From positions 1 to 64,000 of the forward strand of contig CAZUUJ010000011.1 of assembly GCA_964623625.1 (NCBI GenBank): a stretch of DNA of 64,000 nt, written 5' to 3'. The notes beneath the pieces were generated by a model, which was not told where the DNA came from, searched no databases, and saw only the letters and a program-made list of their open reading frames with translations. The stretch is from CAZLGM01 sp964623625. GTDB lineage: Bacteria > Desulfobacterota > Desulfobulbia > Desulfobulbales > Desulfocapsaceae. Positions 16,903 to 25,975 of the stretch are shown piece after piece. Positions within the stretch are counted from its first letter, which is position 1, and every line of letters starts with the position of its first letter. The translations under genes were made by a program, and so were the position numbers.

Positions 16903-18828
16903 CTATTTATATGATCGCTGGGTTAATGTAACATTTTCAAACTGAAGATTTTCTTTGTGCATAATCGGGTCTTTATCCTGTCCGGTATACTGCCAAACGG
17001 AAACATGGGAGTAGTTGTGGTCATCCCGTTTGGCTTCCTGTTCCTCGGTCTGGCTTTCTTCACGCAAGTGACAGCCGCACGATTCCTTCCTTTCAAGGGC
17101 ATCCCGAATCATTATTTCACCAAATTCGATGAAGTCTGCAACCCGGCCGGCCCGCTCAAGAGATTGATTGAGTTCCTGCCCGGTTCCGGGAACATGGACC
17201 CTGGACCAGAATTTTTCTTTTATTTCTGGTATTATCGCAAGAGCCTCCTCTAAACCATGTTGATTCCTTGCCATGCCACAATGATCCCATAACAACTGGC
17301 CGAGTTCCTTATGCACCTGGTCGATGGTCAGACTACCCGATGACTTGGTTTGTATCGTCAGAAGTCTTTCAATTCTGTCCTTGGCTGCTTGTAATCCATC
17401 GGTAAAAGCACCATCGGATTTGTTGACCGTTTCGAGCGTATTGGAGCCAAGATAGTTGCCGATGGAATATGGGGCAACGAAGTAACCGTCGGCCAGACCC
17501 TGCATGAGTGCAGAGGCGCCAAGGCGGTTGGCACCGTGGTCGGAGAAGTTGCATTCGCCAAGAGCAAAGAGGCCAGGAATGGTCGTCATCAGATTATAGT
17601 CAACCCAGAGACCGCCCATGGTGTAATGAACTGCCGGATAGATGGTCATCGGTTCTTTCATCGGGTCAACATCGGTGATCTTCTCATACATCTGGAACAG
17701 GTTGCCGTATTTTTTAAGGATGGTCTCTTCCCCGTCCCTGTCTATAGCTTCTTGAAAATCAAGGTAAACAGCCAGACCTGTATGACCAACACCTTTACCT
17801 TGATCGCATTGTTCCTTGGCGTTTCGTGAGGCTACATCACGGGGAACAAGATTGCCGAAACTGGGATATTTATTTTCCAGATAGTAATCACGCTCACTTT
17901 CCGGGATGTCGGCCGGCTCTCTTCTATCACCCGGTTGCTTTGGTACCCATACTCTTCCATCATTGCGCAGACTTTCGCTCATCAAGGTGAGTTTCGACTG
18001 AAAATTTCCGTGAACCGGTATGCAGGTAGGATGGATCTGAACAAAACATGGGTTGGCAAAACAGCCGCCTTTTTTATAAGCACGCCAGGCGGCGGTCACA
18101 TTTGATGCCATGGCATTGGTTGACAGGAAATACACATTGCCGTAACCACCGGTGGCAAGCATGACGGCATCAGCACAATGGGCCTCGAGTTTGCCGGTAA
18201 CAAGATCGCGGGTAATTATTCCCCTGGCCCGGCCGTTCACAAGAATCACATCCATCATTTCTCTGCGGCTGTACTGTTTGACCCGACCACTGTTCACCTG
18301 CCTCATCAGGGCAGAATAGGCTCCAAGGAGAAGTTGCTGGCCAGTCTGGCCTCGGGCGTAAAAAGTTCGGGATACCTGGGCTCCACCAAATGAGCGGTTG
18401 GCAAGGGTGCCACCATATTCTCTGGCAAAGGGAACTCCTTGAGCGACACACTGGTCAATTATATTGGTTGACAGTTGGGCCAACCTGTACACATTGGCCT
18501 CCCTGGAACGAAAATCGCCGCCTTTAATAGTATCGTAAAACAACCGCTGTATGGAATCACCGTCATTCTGGTAATTTTTGGCAGCATTTATCCCTCCCTG
18601 GGCGGCAATGGAATGACCGCGCCTGGGACTGTCGGAGATACAGAAAGAGGCGACATTATACCCTTGTTCTCCCAAGGAGGCGGAAGCCGAAGCACCGGCA
18701 AGTCCTGTGCCCACTACAATGATCTTGTATTTTCTGCGATTGGCGGGATTAACCAGTTTATTCTGAAAACGGTGGTTATCCCACTTTTGGCTCAGTTCTC
18801 CCTCGGGAACGAATGATTGAAGGTTCAT
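16903..18828 (-). CDS. sdhA: Succinate dehydrogenase/fumarate reductase flavoprotein subunit
   Basis: A 641-residue catalytic subunit. FAD-binding GTGLAGASAS is near residue 40, and the covalent-flavin histidine lies in RRGHSIAAQGGINAA. The substrate/active-site region includes HYTMGGLWVD and GANRLGASAL. Length and the single-anchor operon partner place it with the Bacillus/Wolinella/Desulfobacterota B-type enzymes. Located between sdhC and sdhB. Confidence 0.96.
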   Translation of the reverse strand: MNLQSFVPEGELSQKWDNHRFQNKLVNPANRRKYKIIVVGTGLAGASASASLGEQGYNVASFCISDSPRRGHSIAAQGGINAAKNYQNDGDSIQRLFYDTIKGGDFRSREANVYRLAQLSTNIIDQCVAQGVPFAREYGGTLANRSFGGAQVSRTFYARGQTGQQLLLGAYSALMRQVNSGRVKQYSRREMMDVILVNGRARGIITRDLVTGKLEAHCADAVMLATGGYGNVYFLSTNAMASNVTAAWRAYKKGGCFANPCFVQIHPTCIPVHGNFQSKLTLMSESLRNDGRVWVPKQPGDRREPADIPESERDYYLENKYPSFGNLVPRDVASRNAKEQCDQGKGVGHTGLAVYLDFQEAIDRDGEETILKKYGNLFQMYEKITDVDPMKEPMTIYPAVHYTMGGLWVDYNLMTTIPGLFALGECNFSDHGANRLGASALMQGLADGYFVAPYSIGNYLGSNTLETVNKSDGAFTDGLQAAKDRIERLLTIQTKSSGSLTIDQVHKELGQLLWDHCGMARNQHGLEEALAIIPEIKEKFWSRVHVPGTGQELNQSLERAGRVADFIEFGEIMIRDALERKESCGCHLREESQTEEQEAKRDDHNYSHVSVWQYTGQDKDPIMHKENLQFENVTLTQRSYK

Positions 18829-18915
18829 GGTGATCCATAGGTAAAATGAATAATGGTGATTGATGGTCGGAATTATTTCAGGTCTTCTTTATCACAACGA
18901 GGTTGAGTCCTCTTA

Positions 18916-19548
18916 TCAACTGAGTAGAAATAAAAGTGGAATTCCTCCAAACAGAACAAGCAGCAAAACGGCAATTCCATAGGTGAACCGGGTAATAAAG
19001 TTGTTATAACGAGGATGGTTAACACCAAAGGTCTGCAGCATGCTGAATATGCCATGACTGAGGTGGACAGCCAGAACAACAAAAGAGATCAGATAAAAGA
19101 AGGAGATGGGAAACTGACTCAACTTGAGATCGACCAGTTGAGAAATCGGCATATCTCCTTTATTGAGGGTGAAAGCCCAGACATGAATAAGAACAAAGAT
19201 TAGGATAAAAGCTCCGCTGTAGATCATTGTCCTTGAGGCCAGGGAATTAGTAACAACCCTCTTTGATACTTGATATCTAGAGCTTTTCGCCGAACTGTTC
19301 TGAAAAAAGAGAATAATTCCGGTTGATACATGAAGCACAAAAAGGATAAGTATGGACAAACTGAAAACAGCGACAATGATCGGATGGCTGTGCAGAGTGT
19401 CGGCATATTGTTGAAAGTTCTGTTTGCTCAGATACAGGGTGGCATTACCTGCTGCATGGCTGAACAGAAAGAGAAGCAACAGGCTGCCGCTTGCGGCCAT
19501 GATCAGTTTTTTGCCGATTGATGAAGAAAAAATAGGGTATTTTTTCAT
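18916..19548 (-). CDS. sdhC: Succinate dehydrogenase cytochrome b subunit (b558 type)
   Basis: Single membrane anchor, 210 residues with five membrane helices and well-placed helix histidines (LFSHAAGN, VLHVSTG, LIHVWAF, AVHLSHG), consistent with two b haems. This is the one-polypeptide type B anchor, which usually reacts with menaquinone across the membrane. A TTG at 19560 is possible; the ATG at 19548 with GGAATC upstream is preferred. First gene of sdhCAB, divergent from the HAD phosphatase. Confidence 0.92.
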   Translation of the reverse strand: MKKYPIFSSSIGKKLIMAASGSLLLLFLFSHAAGNATLYLSKQNFQQYADTLHSHPIIVAVFSLSILILFVLHVSTGIILFFQNSSAKSSRYQVSKRVVTNSLASRTMIYSGAFILIFVLIHVWAFTLNKGDMPISQLVDLKLSQFPISFFYLISFVVLAVHLSHGIFSMLQTFGVNHPRYNNFITRFTYGIAVLLLVLFGGIPLLFLLS

Positions 19549-19680
19549 GATCGATTCCAATTAATGGTGGTTAATACGGTCCGGTTTATCCGGTTTCCAA
19601 TAACAAGGTGGGGTTACTCATATTCTATTTTGGATAGAAGCGAAAGTAAATTCAATAAAAGAAAATTATAAGGAAAGGTT

Positions 19681-20337
19681 ATGTTCTATAAGGGGATAAT
19701 ATTCGATCTTGACGGTACCTTGGTCGACAGTCTTGAGGATCTGGCTAATGCGGGAAATAGTGTGTTGGAAAAGAACGGGCTTAAAATACATCCGGTAGAA
19801 AAATATCGATATTTTGTTGGTGACGGTCTGCGAACACTGATTGAGAGGATAGCTCCTCAATTTCAGGATGATAACCAAAAAGTTGCTGAATTGATGTTGG
19901 AGTTCGAACAAATATATACTAGCAGTTGGAAAGAAAAAAGCCGGTTATATGCGGGGATACCTGAATTGATACGTATTCTGAAAGAAGGGGGTGTACAGCT
20001 TGCGGTTTTTTCAAATAAACTACATAGTTTCACTCAACTGATCATAGATGAATTTTTTGATGAGACTGTGTTTGCGGCCATCCGGGGCCAACAGGAGGGA
20101 GTTGCTAAAAAACCCGATCCCAAGGGTGTGTTTCTTATATGTAAAAGTCTCGGGCTTGCGGTAGATGAAATGGTTTTTGTCGGCGATTCAGCAACTGATA
20201 TGCGCACGGCAAAAAATGCCGGAATGAAAAGTATAGGTGTGGAGTGGGGTTTTAGGGACCGACAGGAACTTCAAGAAAATGGAGCCGATTGGATTGTTGG
20301 ACAGCCAAAAGAGATTTCCGAAATAGTATCTGGTTGA
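19681..20337 (+). CDS. gph: HAD family hydrolase, probable phosphoglycolate phosphatase
   Basis: A 218-residue HAD phosphatase. Nucleophile and acid Asp9/Asp11 lie in FDLDGTLVDS, motif II Ser in AVFSNK, Lys in KKPDPKG, and motif IV in VFVGDSATD. A helical C1 cap lies between about 18 and 85. Best fits Gph/PGP phosphatases, but closely related HADs act on other small phosphates, so the symbol is tentative. GGAAAGG sits just before the ATG. Confidence 0.82.
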   Translation: MFYKGIIFDLDGTLVDSLEDLANAGNSVLEKNGLKIHPVEKYRYFVGDGLRTLIERIAPQFQDDNQKVAELMLEFEQIYTSSWKEKSRLYAGIPELIRILKEGGVQLAVFSNKLHSFTQLIIDEFFDETVFAAIRGQQEGVAKKPDPKGVFLICKSLGLAVDEMVFVGDSATDMRTAKNAGMKSIGVEWGFRDRQELQENGADWIVGQPKEISEIVSG

Positions 20338-20378
20338 AATAAATGTCACCGTACTTCGGGTAGCGCAGCTTTTCCCTA

Positions 20379-20448
20379 TGGTCATTTGCTGTTTAAAACT
20401 GGTGCCAGTTCAAGCGGGAACACAGGAAGATTCCTGCCCAAATGACCA
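20379..20448. repeat. Nested inverted-repeat element between convergent genes
   Basis: Outer arms TGGTCATTTG (20379-20388) and CAAATGACCA (20439-20448) are perfectly complementary. They enclose two further palindromes, AACTGGTGCCAGTT (20397-20410) and CAGGAAGATTCCTG (20423-20436). The element can fold as a three-way structure. It lies between gph and the convergent acyltransferase gene, where a terminator would be expected, but lacks a T tract. Confidence 0.55.
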
Positions 20449-20536
20449 GAGAACACAACCGAACTTGTCTCATTGGAATGGTTTTCAGAACTTTTCCAAG
20501 AGCAGTTCAACCTGTCTCCTAATTAAATGCAGCCAA

Positions 20537-21448
20537 TCAGTGTGCTGAATGTGAGATGGTTGGCTCCATTGTTCCAATGTCCTGCTGCTCTTTTGTTTGG
20601 CCTTTGAGTATATGTTTTTCCAGAAGCGAATAAGCGCTTTTCCATTGATACCACTGCTCCGGATAATTCAGAATATACCTCTCCAGTTGTTTCCAAGCAT
20701 TTATTGCAAGTGAAACGTTTGGTGACTTCCCATCTGCGATGGGGTTAATGACCATTCGGTAGTTTCCCTTTTCCCGTTTCATGAGGCAAAGAAATGCTGG
20801 AACTTTTGCCTTTTTATAAAAGAAGTCAAGAGTGCGGTCAGCCTGGAATCTCTTTCCAAAGACTGACAGAGAAAGGTTCTTGTTGGGATGCCATTTCGAG
20901 AATTCGTCACATTCCGTGATGAGCACTCGCCCATCCTGTATAGCCTTCATCGCTTTTTTAATGACATTTGGTTTATCAGCATCAATCACAAAGACGTCAT
21001 AATGATTGGCTTTTTTCTGTAGCGCCCTTCGAAGTTCCTCTGTCTTAAATCGAACAATCATGGCTATTTTAATATTTAACATGCCGGAGGCAAGGGGCAG
21101 AAATTCCACAGCGCCAAAGTGACCGGTCACAAGGATGCACCCCTGCCGATTGTTTATCCGTTCTTTGAAACTGTCTGGAAAACTGGACAGAAGTCTTTTA
21201 TCGAGAAAATTTGAAATCGTTGGAATCGACTTGTAACCCAGCAGCAGTTTTTCATAATAGTGTTCAAAAACACCTGCATAGGCTTTTATGAATTGAAGGT
21301 AGGTGGAAGGACGTTTGAGGCTGGGTTGCAGCACATATTTGAAGCATTTACCTATGCGAACAGTCTGCTGATAGGCGACAAGAAAATACAGCACACCCAA
21401 AATGTACAGATAAATCCGAATAACAGAGAATGGGAGGATTTTGACCAA
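20537..21448 (-). CDS. LpxL-like lysophospholipid/lipid A acyltransferase
   Basis: A 303-residue acyltransferase of the LpxL/HtrB superfamily with the catalytic HX4E motif at His110-Glu115 (TGHFGAVE). A hydrophobic N-terminal segment (about 5-28) would anchor it to the inner membrane. The family transfers acyl chains to lipid A or similar acceptors; some relatives act on other lipids. Only TTG (21448) is available near the N-terminus and no good ribosome site is seen, so the exact start is uncertain. Confidence 0.78.
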   Translation of the reverse strand: MVKILPFSVIRIYLYILGVLYFLVAYQQTVRIGKCFKYVLQPSLKRPSTYLQFIKAYAGVFEHYYEKLLLGYKSIPTISNFLDKRLLSSFPDSFKERINNRQGCILVTGHFGAVEFLPLASGMLNIKIAMIVRFKTEELRRALQKKANHYDVFVIDADKPNVIKKAMKAIQDGRVLITECDEFSKWHPNKNLSLSVFGKRFQADRTLDFFYKKAKVPAFLCLMKREKGNYRMVINPIADGKSPNVSLAINAWKQLERYILNYPEQWYQWKSAYSLLEKHILKGQTKEQQDIGTMEPTISHSAH

Positions 21449-21918
21449 CGCGACATTGAAGGGTAATTGAAAAAAATTTGAAATGCCGATGGAAGGTTTT
21501 GAGATTTTTTTTTTTCATTTTAATCCTCCTCTGAGGCTAAATAAAAGATGAGCCTCAAAAATTTATTTCAGGTTAAATGAAATCACTTTTTCATTTATTT
21601 GTCATAACATATTTATATCATTGAGTATAATTAAAAAATTGGATAAGTTTTTATCCCCCCATATTTAATATTACAATGCTCATATGACAGCGAGATGACG
21701 AAATCAAAAAAAATTGAAAAAAAATAAAAAAAAGACGAGTTATCTATTCCTGTTCTTAAAAATAATTATTATTTTCAGCACTTATGTGATAACCTGATTT
21801 CGTTTCTAAAAAAAGTTGTCGAAATGAAGATGAAACATTTCAACGAACTTCTTTAATGTGAATAATGTGAAGTCTGGAACGTTGTTGCTTTAAATGAAAT
21901 TGTGGTATTAGAATCAGT
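21449..21918. other. 470-bp AT-rich intergenic region
   Basis: Divergent spacer between the acyltransferase and the hybrid kinase. It holds an 11-T run (21505-21515), a 7-bp hairpin TGAGGCT/AGCCTCA (21532-21538 and 21551-21557), a 9-bp hairpin TAAATGAAA/TTTCATTTA (21574-21582 and 21589-21597), and long A tracts around 21708-21733. No open frame of note and no RNA gene recognised. Likely carries promoters for both flanking genes. Confidence 0.5.
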
Positions 21919-24666
21919 TTGGAAGGGATGGAAAAGCATGTCAGTTGTATCAACGTACGTCCTGTCATCCAATATGTAGAACTCAACGCACCTAACAGAG
22001 TAAGTGACCTACTTGTTGATTTGGGTGAGGAACTTGAAGGTATTCCCAACCCTAAAGATTATCTGTCTGATGAGAACAACTGGGTCTCTTCAACCCTTTT
22101 TTTAACCCTGATCGAAAAAGCAAAATCGATTTTTTGCGATGAAGATCTCGCCTATAAAATTGGTTTGTCTACGGTCGAAAACCGTGACCTCGGATACCTT
22201 CAACGGGTTTTTATCCGTGCGTTTGGCTCACCTTACAAGGGGTTAAAACAGAGTCAGAAAGTCAATGATCAGTTTAATCGAACAAAAAAAATAGAAATCA
22301 TCTCCCTGACCAAAAACAGCAGTGTGTTGAGATTGAAGTGGTTTAAAAACTTGAAGCTCAGCATCGACTTCTGCCAACTGAATAAGGGGATATATCGTGC
22401 AATTCCAGGAATTTGGGGGTTACCCTACGCAGATCTCCAAGAGGAAAAATGCTTTTTTGAGGGTGATGAGTATTGTGAATACCACTTACAATGGAAGAGC
22501 AGGGGACAATTTTTATATTTATTCAGGCGGATTTTCCTTCCCTGGAGTCTCATCAGGTCCAGTACTGCGGAACTTGAGCATGACAAAGCCATTCTCAAAA
22601 AAAAATACGATCAGATATACCATTTAAATCGTAACCTGCATCAGCGAATCTCCCAGCTCGAGATCCTCCATGACACGTCCAATGCCATCCTTTCCACTAT
22701 GGATATTGATGAGCTGTTGGATCTTGTTTTAAAAAAGCTTGTTAAGGTGGCCAATCTGGATCGAGCTGCCATATTTCTTTTAAACAAGACAAAAGATCTT
22801 CTTGTCCCAATTCACGCTGTTGGTGTGGAGGATAAGCTGTTCAATGAAATTCAGGATTATACTATTCCTGTTAGCAAAGAAAACAATATCATCGCCCGCT
22901 CAATCCGTACGGAAAAACCGATCGTCATAAAAGATGTTGAAAAAATATCATTAAATCCCCGAAATATTCTGTTGCAGAAATTCAACCCAAAAGCGTTTGT
23001 TCTGGTTCCTATTTCGGTAAAGGGCAAAGTTATAGGCATTATGGTTGGTGACAACAGCACCCAACAGCACGCCATTGCTGATATTGACACTAATTTCCTT
23101 GCCAGCTTTGCCAATCACATTGCCATAACCCTGGAAAACGCCAATCTCTACAGGAAGCTGCAGGAATCGGAAAAGAAATACAGACAGATTGTTGAGAATG
23201 CCAATGAAGGAATTATTCTGATTCAGCCTAACGGTAAAATTATTTTCTCGAATCGGTATTTTAAAGAGCTTCTTGGCTATGACAGTTTTAATGATTTGAA
23301 ACTGTATGATCTGGTTGAAGAAAAGAATCAACATATCATTCTGTCTATTCTGCAAAACAGCCTCCGGCATCAAACGACCAATTGTGAGGTCGTGCTGAAA
23401 GGTAACAATAACTCCAGACCGTATGTGCATCTATCGAATGTTCCAATGGTTTCTGAAAATGAGTTTCGTGGAACCCTTTCCATCGTCACCGACCTCACGG
23501 AAAAGAAACAGATGGAACGGCGACTATTGTTGAGTCAGAAAATGGAGTCGATCGGAACGATGGCTGGTGGAATAGCTCATGATTTCAATAACTTATTAAC
23601 AGGTATTCTTGGTTTCACTCAACTGTTGAAAGACGAGACCGAGGATACCGACAAAACACGAAGCTACTTTGAGATCATAGATACATCAGGGGAAAAGGCC
23701 ATTAAACTGATCAAGAAGTTGCTCGAGTTCAGTACCGGTAATGAGTCAAACGAGGAGCAAAATGTAAACCTGAAGGATATCGTCTTAGAAACTGTCAAAT
23801 TGTTCAATAAATCAGAGCCTAAAGATATCGAGTGTGTTGTCGATATCCCCGATAATTTGTTACCAATCTATTGCGAACCGATGCAACTCCAACGCGTCTT
23901 CCATAACCTGTTGATCAACGCTGGCGATGTGCTGGAAGATGGTGGGAAAATCTCTGTTATCGCCGAAACACTTGATCCCAATCGATATGGGCAAGTTTTT
24001 GGAAAGAATGGTGATTACGTACAGTTTCAATGGGCTCATATCATCGTAGCCGATAACGGCCCAGGCATGACTCCGGAAGTGAAAGAGAGAATTTTCGATC
24101 CGTTTTTTACAACAAAAGCAGTAGGAAAAGGGACAGGGCTCGGTTTGTCGGTTGTTTATGGAATCGTTAAGAAATGTAACGGAGTCATAGATGTGGACTC
24201 AAAATCGGGAGAGGGAGCCACTTTCCATATTTATCTTCCCTTTGTTGATTCCGATCAAAAGCAAACAGATGAACATGGTACAGAAAACCATTCAGGTTTA
24301 ACACCCGATTTAGAAACAATCCTGGTTGTTGATGATAACAAGATGATTTTGGATCTGGCAAAAAAGATGCTTGGAGGACTTGGGTACTCGGTACTAATTG
24401 CTGAAAACGGATTCAAGGCCATCGAATTGTACATGCAAATGAAAGAGAAGATTGAACTGGTCATAATGGATGTCCAGATGCCGGGTATGGGAGGGGTAAA
24501 AACAGCGTCGCTGCTTAAAGAAATCGAGCCTTCAGTCAAGTTGATAATGTGCAGTGGACAGGGAGAATATACATTTGATGACGCCTGCCAATCAGACAGA
24601 CTGATCACAAAGCCGTTTCAATTGAAGAAGATGACCAAAACAATTCGTGAGGTTTTAGACAGCTGA
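21919..24666 (+). CDS. Hybrid sensor histidine kinase (V4R-like, GAF, PAS, HisKA, HATPase, REC)
   Basis: A 915-residue soluble hybrid kinase. Residues 50-195 resemble a V4R-type ligand-binding domain ending in a Cys-containing strand (DEYCEYHLQW). A coiled coil (215-250) leads to GAF (about 250-405), PAS (415-525), HisKA with His554 (GGIAHDFNNLL), HATPase (650-765; DNGPGM, GKGTGLGLSVVYG) and a C-terminal receiver with Asp851 (VIMDVQMPGMGG). TTG at 21919 or ATG at 21928 could start it; neither has a well-spaced ribosome site. The stop TGA is one base from the GTG of the next gene, so the two are translationally coupled. Confidence 0.87.
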   Translation: MEGMEKHVSCINVRPVIQYVELNAPNRVSDLLVDLGEELEGIPNPKDYLSDENNWVSSTLFLTLIEKAKSIFCDEDLAYKIGLSTVENRDLGYLQRVFIRAFGSPYKGLKQSQKVNDQFNRTKKIEIISLTKNSSVLRLKWFKNLKLSIDFCQLNKGIYRAIPGIWGLPYADLQEEKCFFEGDEYCEYHLQWKSRGQFLYLFRRIFLPWSLIRSSTAELEHDKAILKKKYDQIYHLNRNLHQRISQLEILHDTSNAILSTMDIDELLDLVLKKLVKVANLDRAAIFLLNKTKDLLVPIHAVGVEDKLFNEIQDYTIPVSKENNIIARSIRTEKPIVIKDVEKISLNPRNILLQKFNPKAFVLVPISVKGKVIGIMVGDNSTQQHAIADIDTNFLASFANHIAITLENANLYRKLQESEKKYRQIVENANEGIILIQPNGKIIFSNRYFKELLGYDSFNDLKLYDLVEEKNQHIILSILQNSLRHQTTNCEVVLKGNNNSRPYVHLSNVPMVSENEFRGTLSIVTDLTEKKQMERRLLLSQKMESIGTMAGGIAHDFNNLLTGILGFTQLLKDETEDTDKTRSYFEIIDTSGEKAIKLIKKLLEFSTGNESNEEQNVNLKDIVLETVKLFNKSEPKDIECVVDIPDNLLPIYCEPMQLQRVFHNLLINAGDVLEDGGKISVIAETLDPNRYGQVFGKNGDYVQFQWAHIIVADNGPGMTPEVKERIFDPFFTTKAVGKGTGLGLSVVYGIVKKCNGVIDVDSKSGEGATFHIYLPFVDSDQKQTDEHGTENHSGLTPDLETILVVDDNKMILDLAKKMLGGLGYSVLIAENGFKAIELYMQMKEKIELVIMDVQMPGMGGVKTASLLKEIEPSVKLIMCSGQGEYTFDDACQSDRLITKPFQLKKMTKTIREVLDS

Positions 24667-24667
24667 A

Positions 24668-25810
24668 GTGGAAATTGACCGAATCAGCCTTTGGGATATA
24701 CAGATCCCGTTTAAACTTAAAGTCGAACATGGCGCAGCAAGCCGCCTGTTTTCCGACTCAATTATTATTTTAATCGAAAGTGGCGGCTATTACGGATACG
24801 GCGAGATTATTATCCGCGACTATGTCTCCGGGCAACTGGGCTTGGGTGAAAAACGGTTGCCGATGGTTCGACGTCATATCGATCAATTAATCTTTCCATT
24901 GCATGACATCGGGTTTGATTATGATGAAATAGCTGAATTTTTTATTTCAATCAAGTGTCAAAAAAAAGAATTACCCCTTGTTTGCGGCATTGAAACAGCC
25001 CTGCACGACCTCATATGTCGGAAGGAAGGTCTTGATATTTATCAACTGTTGAAAATTGAACCTCAAAGATCCCACATCCGGTATGGTGCCATATTACCCA
25101 TTTTGCCACTTCAGTCATCAAGAGAACTTATCCGGCAATGTGTGTATCTCGGACTGGAAAACATACGGGTCAAGCTTGGCAGTGATTTGAGTTATAACCA
25201 CGAAGTGCTTCAGCTTTGCCGGCAGATCCTTGGCCTGGAATATCCCATACGCATTGACGCCAACTGTTCCTGGACACCGCAAGATATTGAAGACCATCTG
25301 GAGATTTGTCGTCGTTTTTCCGTGGAGGCGGTAGAACAACCAATGAACCCGGAAGAAGATACCAACCGTGTTCTTCTGGAGAACACCCAGAGAAACGGAA
25401 TGGAGTTCATGGCTGATGAGTCGATTCTAACCTTTGAAGATTTGCACAAAATTTCCAGCCGAGGCAACTACCAGCTTGTCAATTTACGGCTCTCGAAAAA
25501 CGGTGGGCTTGTGCGATTGCTTAAAATTGCAAAGGAAGCAACAGATATGGGGATTAGGATTCAGGTCGGTTGTCATGTCGGCGAGACGGGAATTCTCTCA
25601 GCTTACGGTCGTGTCGCCGCATCTCTTATCCCGCAAGCCGTTTATATTGACGGTTCCTATGATGAATATCTTTTAAGTGAGAATATCACAACCGAAAATT
25701 TCAGTTTCGGTCATGGCGGGATGGCATCGATCAAGAGGGGAAAGGGCATCGGTTACCAGGTCAATAGACCCAATCTTGAGAAACTCAGCATCGATTTCCT
25801 CGAATGGTAA
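24668..25810 (+). CDS. Enolase superfamily enzyme (muconate-lactonizing/dipeptide epimerase-like)
   Basis: A 380-residue protein with the two-domain enolase fold. Second catalytic Lys169 lies in IRVKLG (the first Lys of the KxK pair is Arg167). Metal ligands are Asp197 (IDANC), Glu223 (VEQP) and Asp250/Glu251 (ADES). The opposite-face Lys277 lies in RLSKNGG. This pattern is of the muconate lactonizing enzyme subgroup, which also includes dipeptide epimerases and o-succinylbenzoate synthases. GTG start, one base after the hybrid kinase stop. Substrate unknown; the Arg for Lys change may affect which proton it removes. Confidence 0.82.
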   Translation: MEIDRISLWDIQIPFKLKVEHGAASRLFSDSIIILIESGGYYGYGEIIIRDYVSGQLGLGEKRLPMVRRHIDQLIFPLHDIGFDYDEIAEFFISIKCQKKELPLVCGIETALHDLICRKEGLDIYQLLKIEPQRSHIRYGAILPILPLQSSRELIRQCVYLGLENIRVKLGSDLSYNHEVLQLCRQILGLEYPIRIDANCSWTPQDIEDHLEICRRFSVEAVEQPMNPEEDTNRVLLENTQRNGMEFMADESILTFEDLHKISSRGNYQLVNLRLSKNGGLVRLLKIAKEATDMGIRIQVGCHVGETGILSAYGRVAASLIPQAVYIDGSYDEYLLSENITTENFSFGHGGMASIKRGKGIGYQVNRPNLEKLSIDFLEW

Positions 25811-25975
25811 CCGATGAGGGACATGAACGTATCGTTTTGTCAACACTTATGTCCCGCTTCAATATCAGAAAACCAATAGGAAACCGGTTTTACTGCGCGC
25901 AACGATTATATCACAAGCTGTAAAAACCTCCTGCCAGCCAGTGAATCAAGGTCGCACTTTTTTGCTCGTAATTGT

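Noticed and set aside
20379..20448. Integron attC site
   Set aside because: I cannot find the GTTRRRY/RYYYAAC core pair at the arm ends and no integrase or cassette is nearby.
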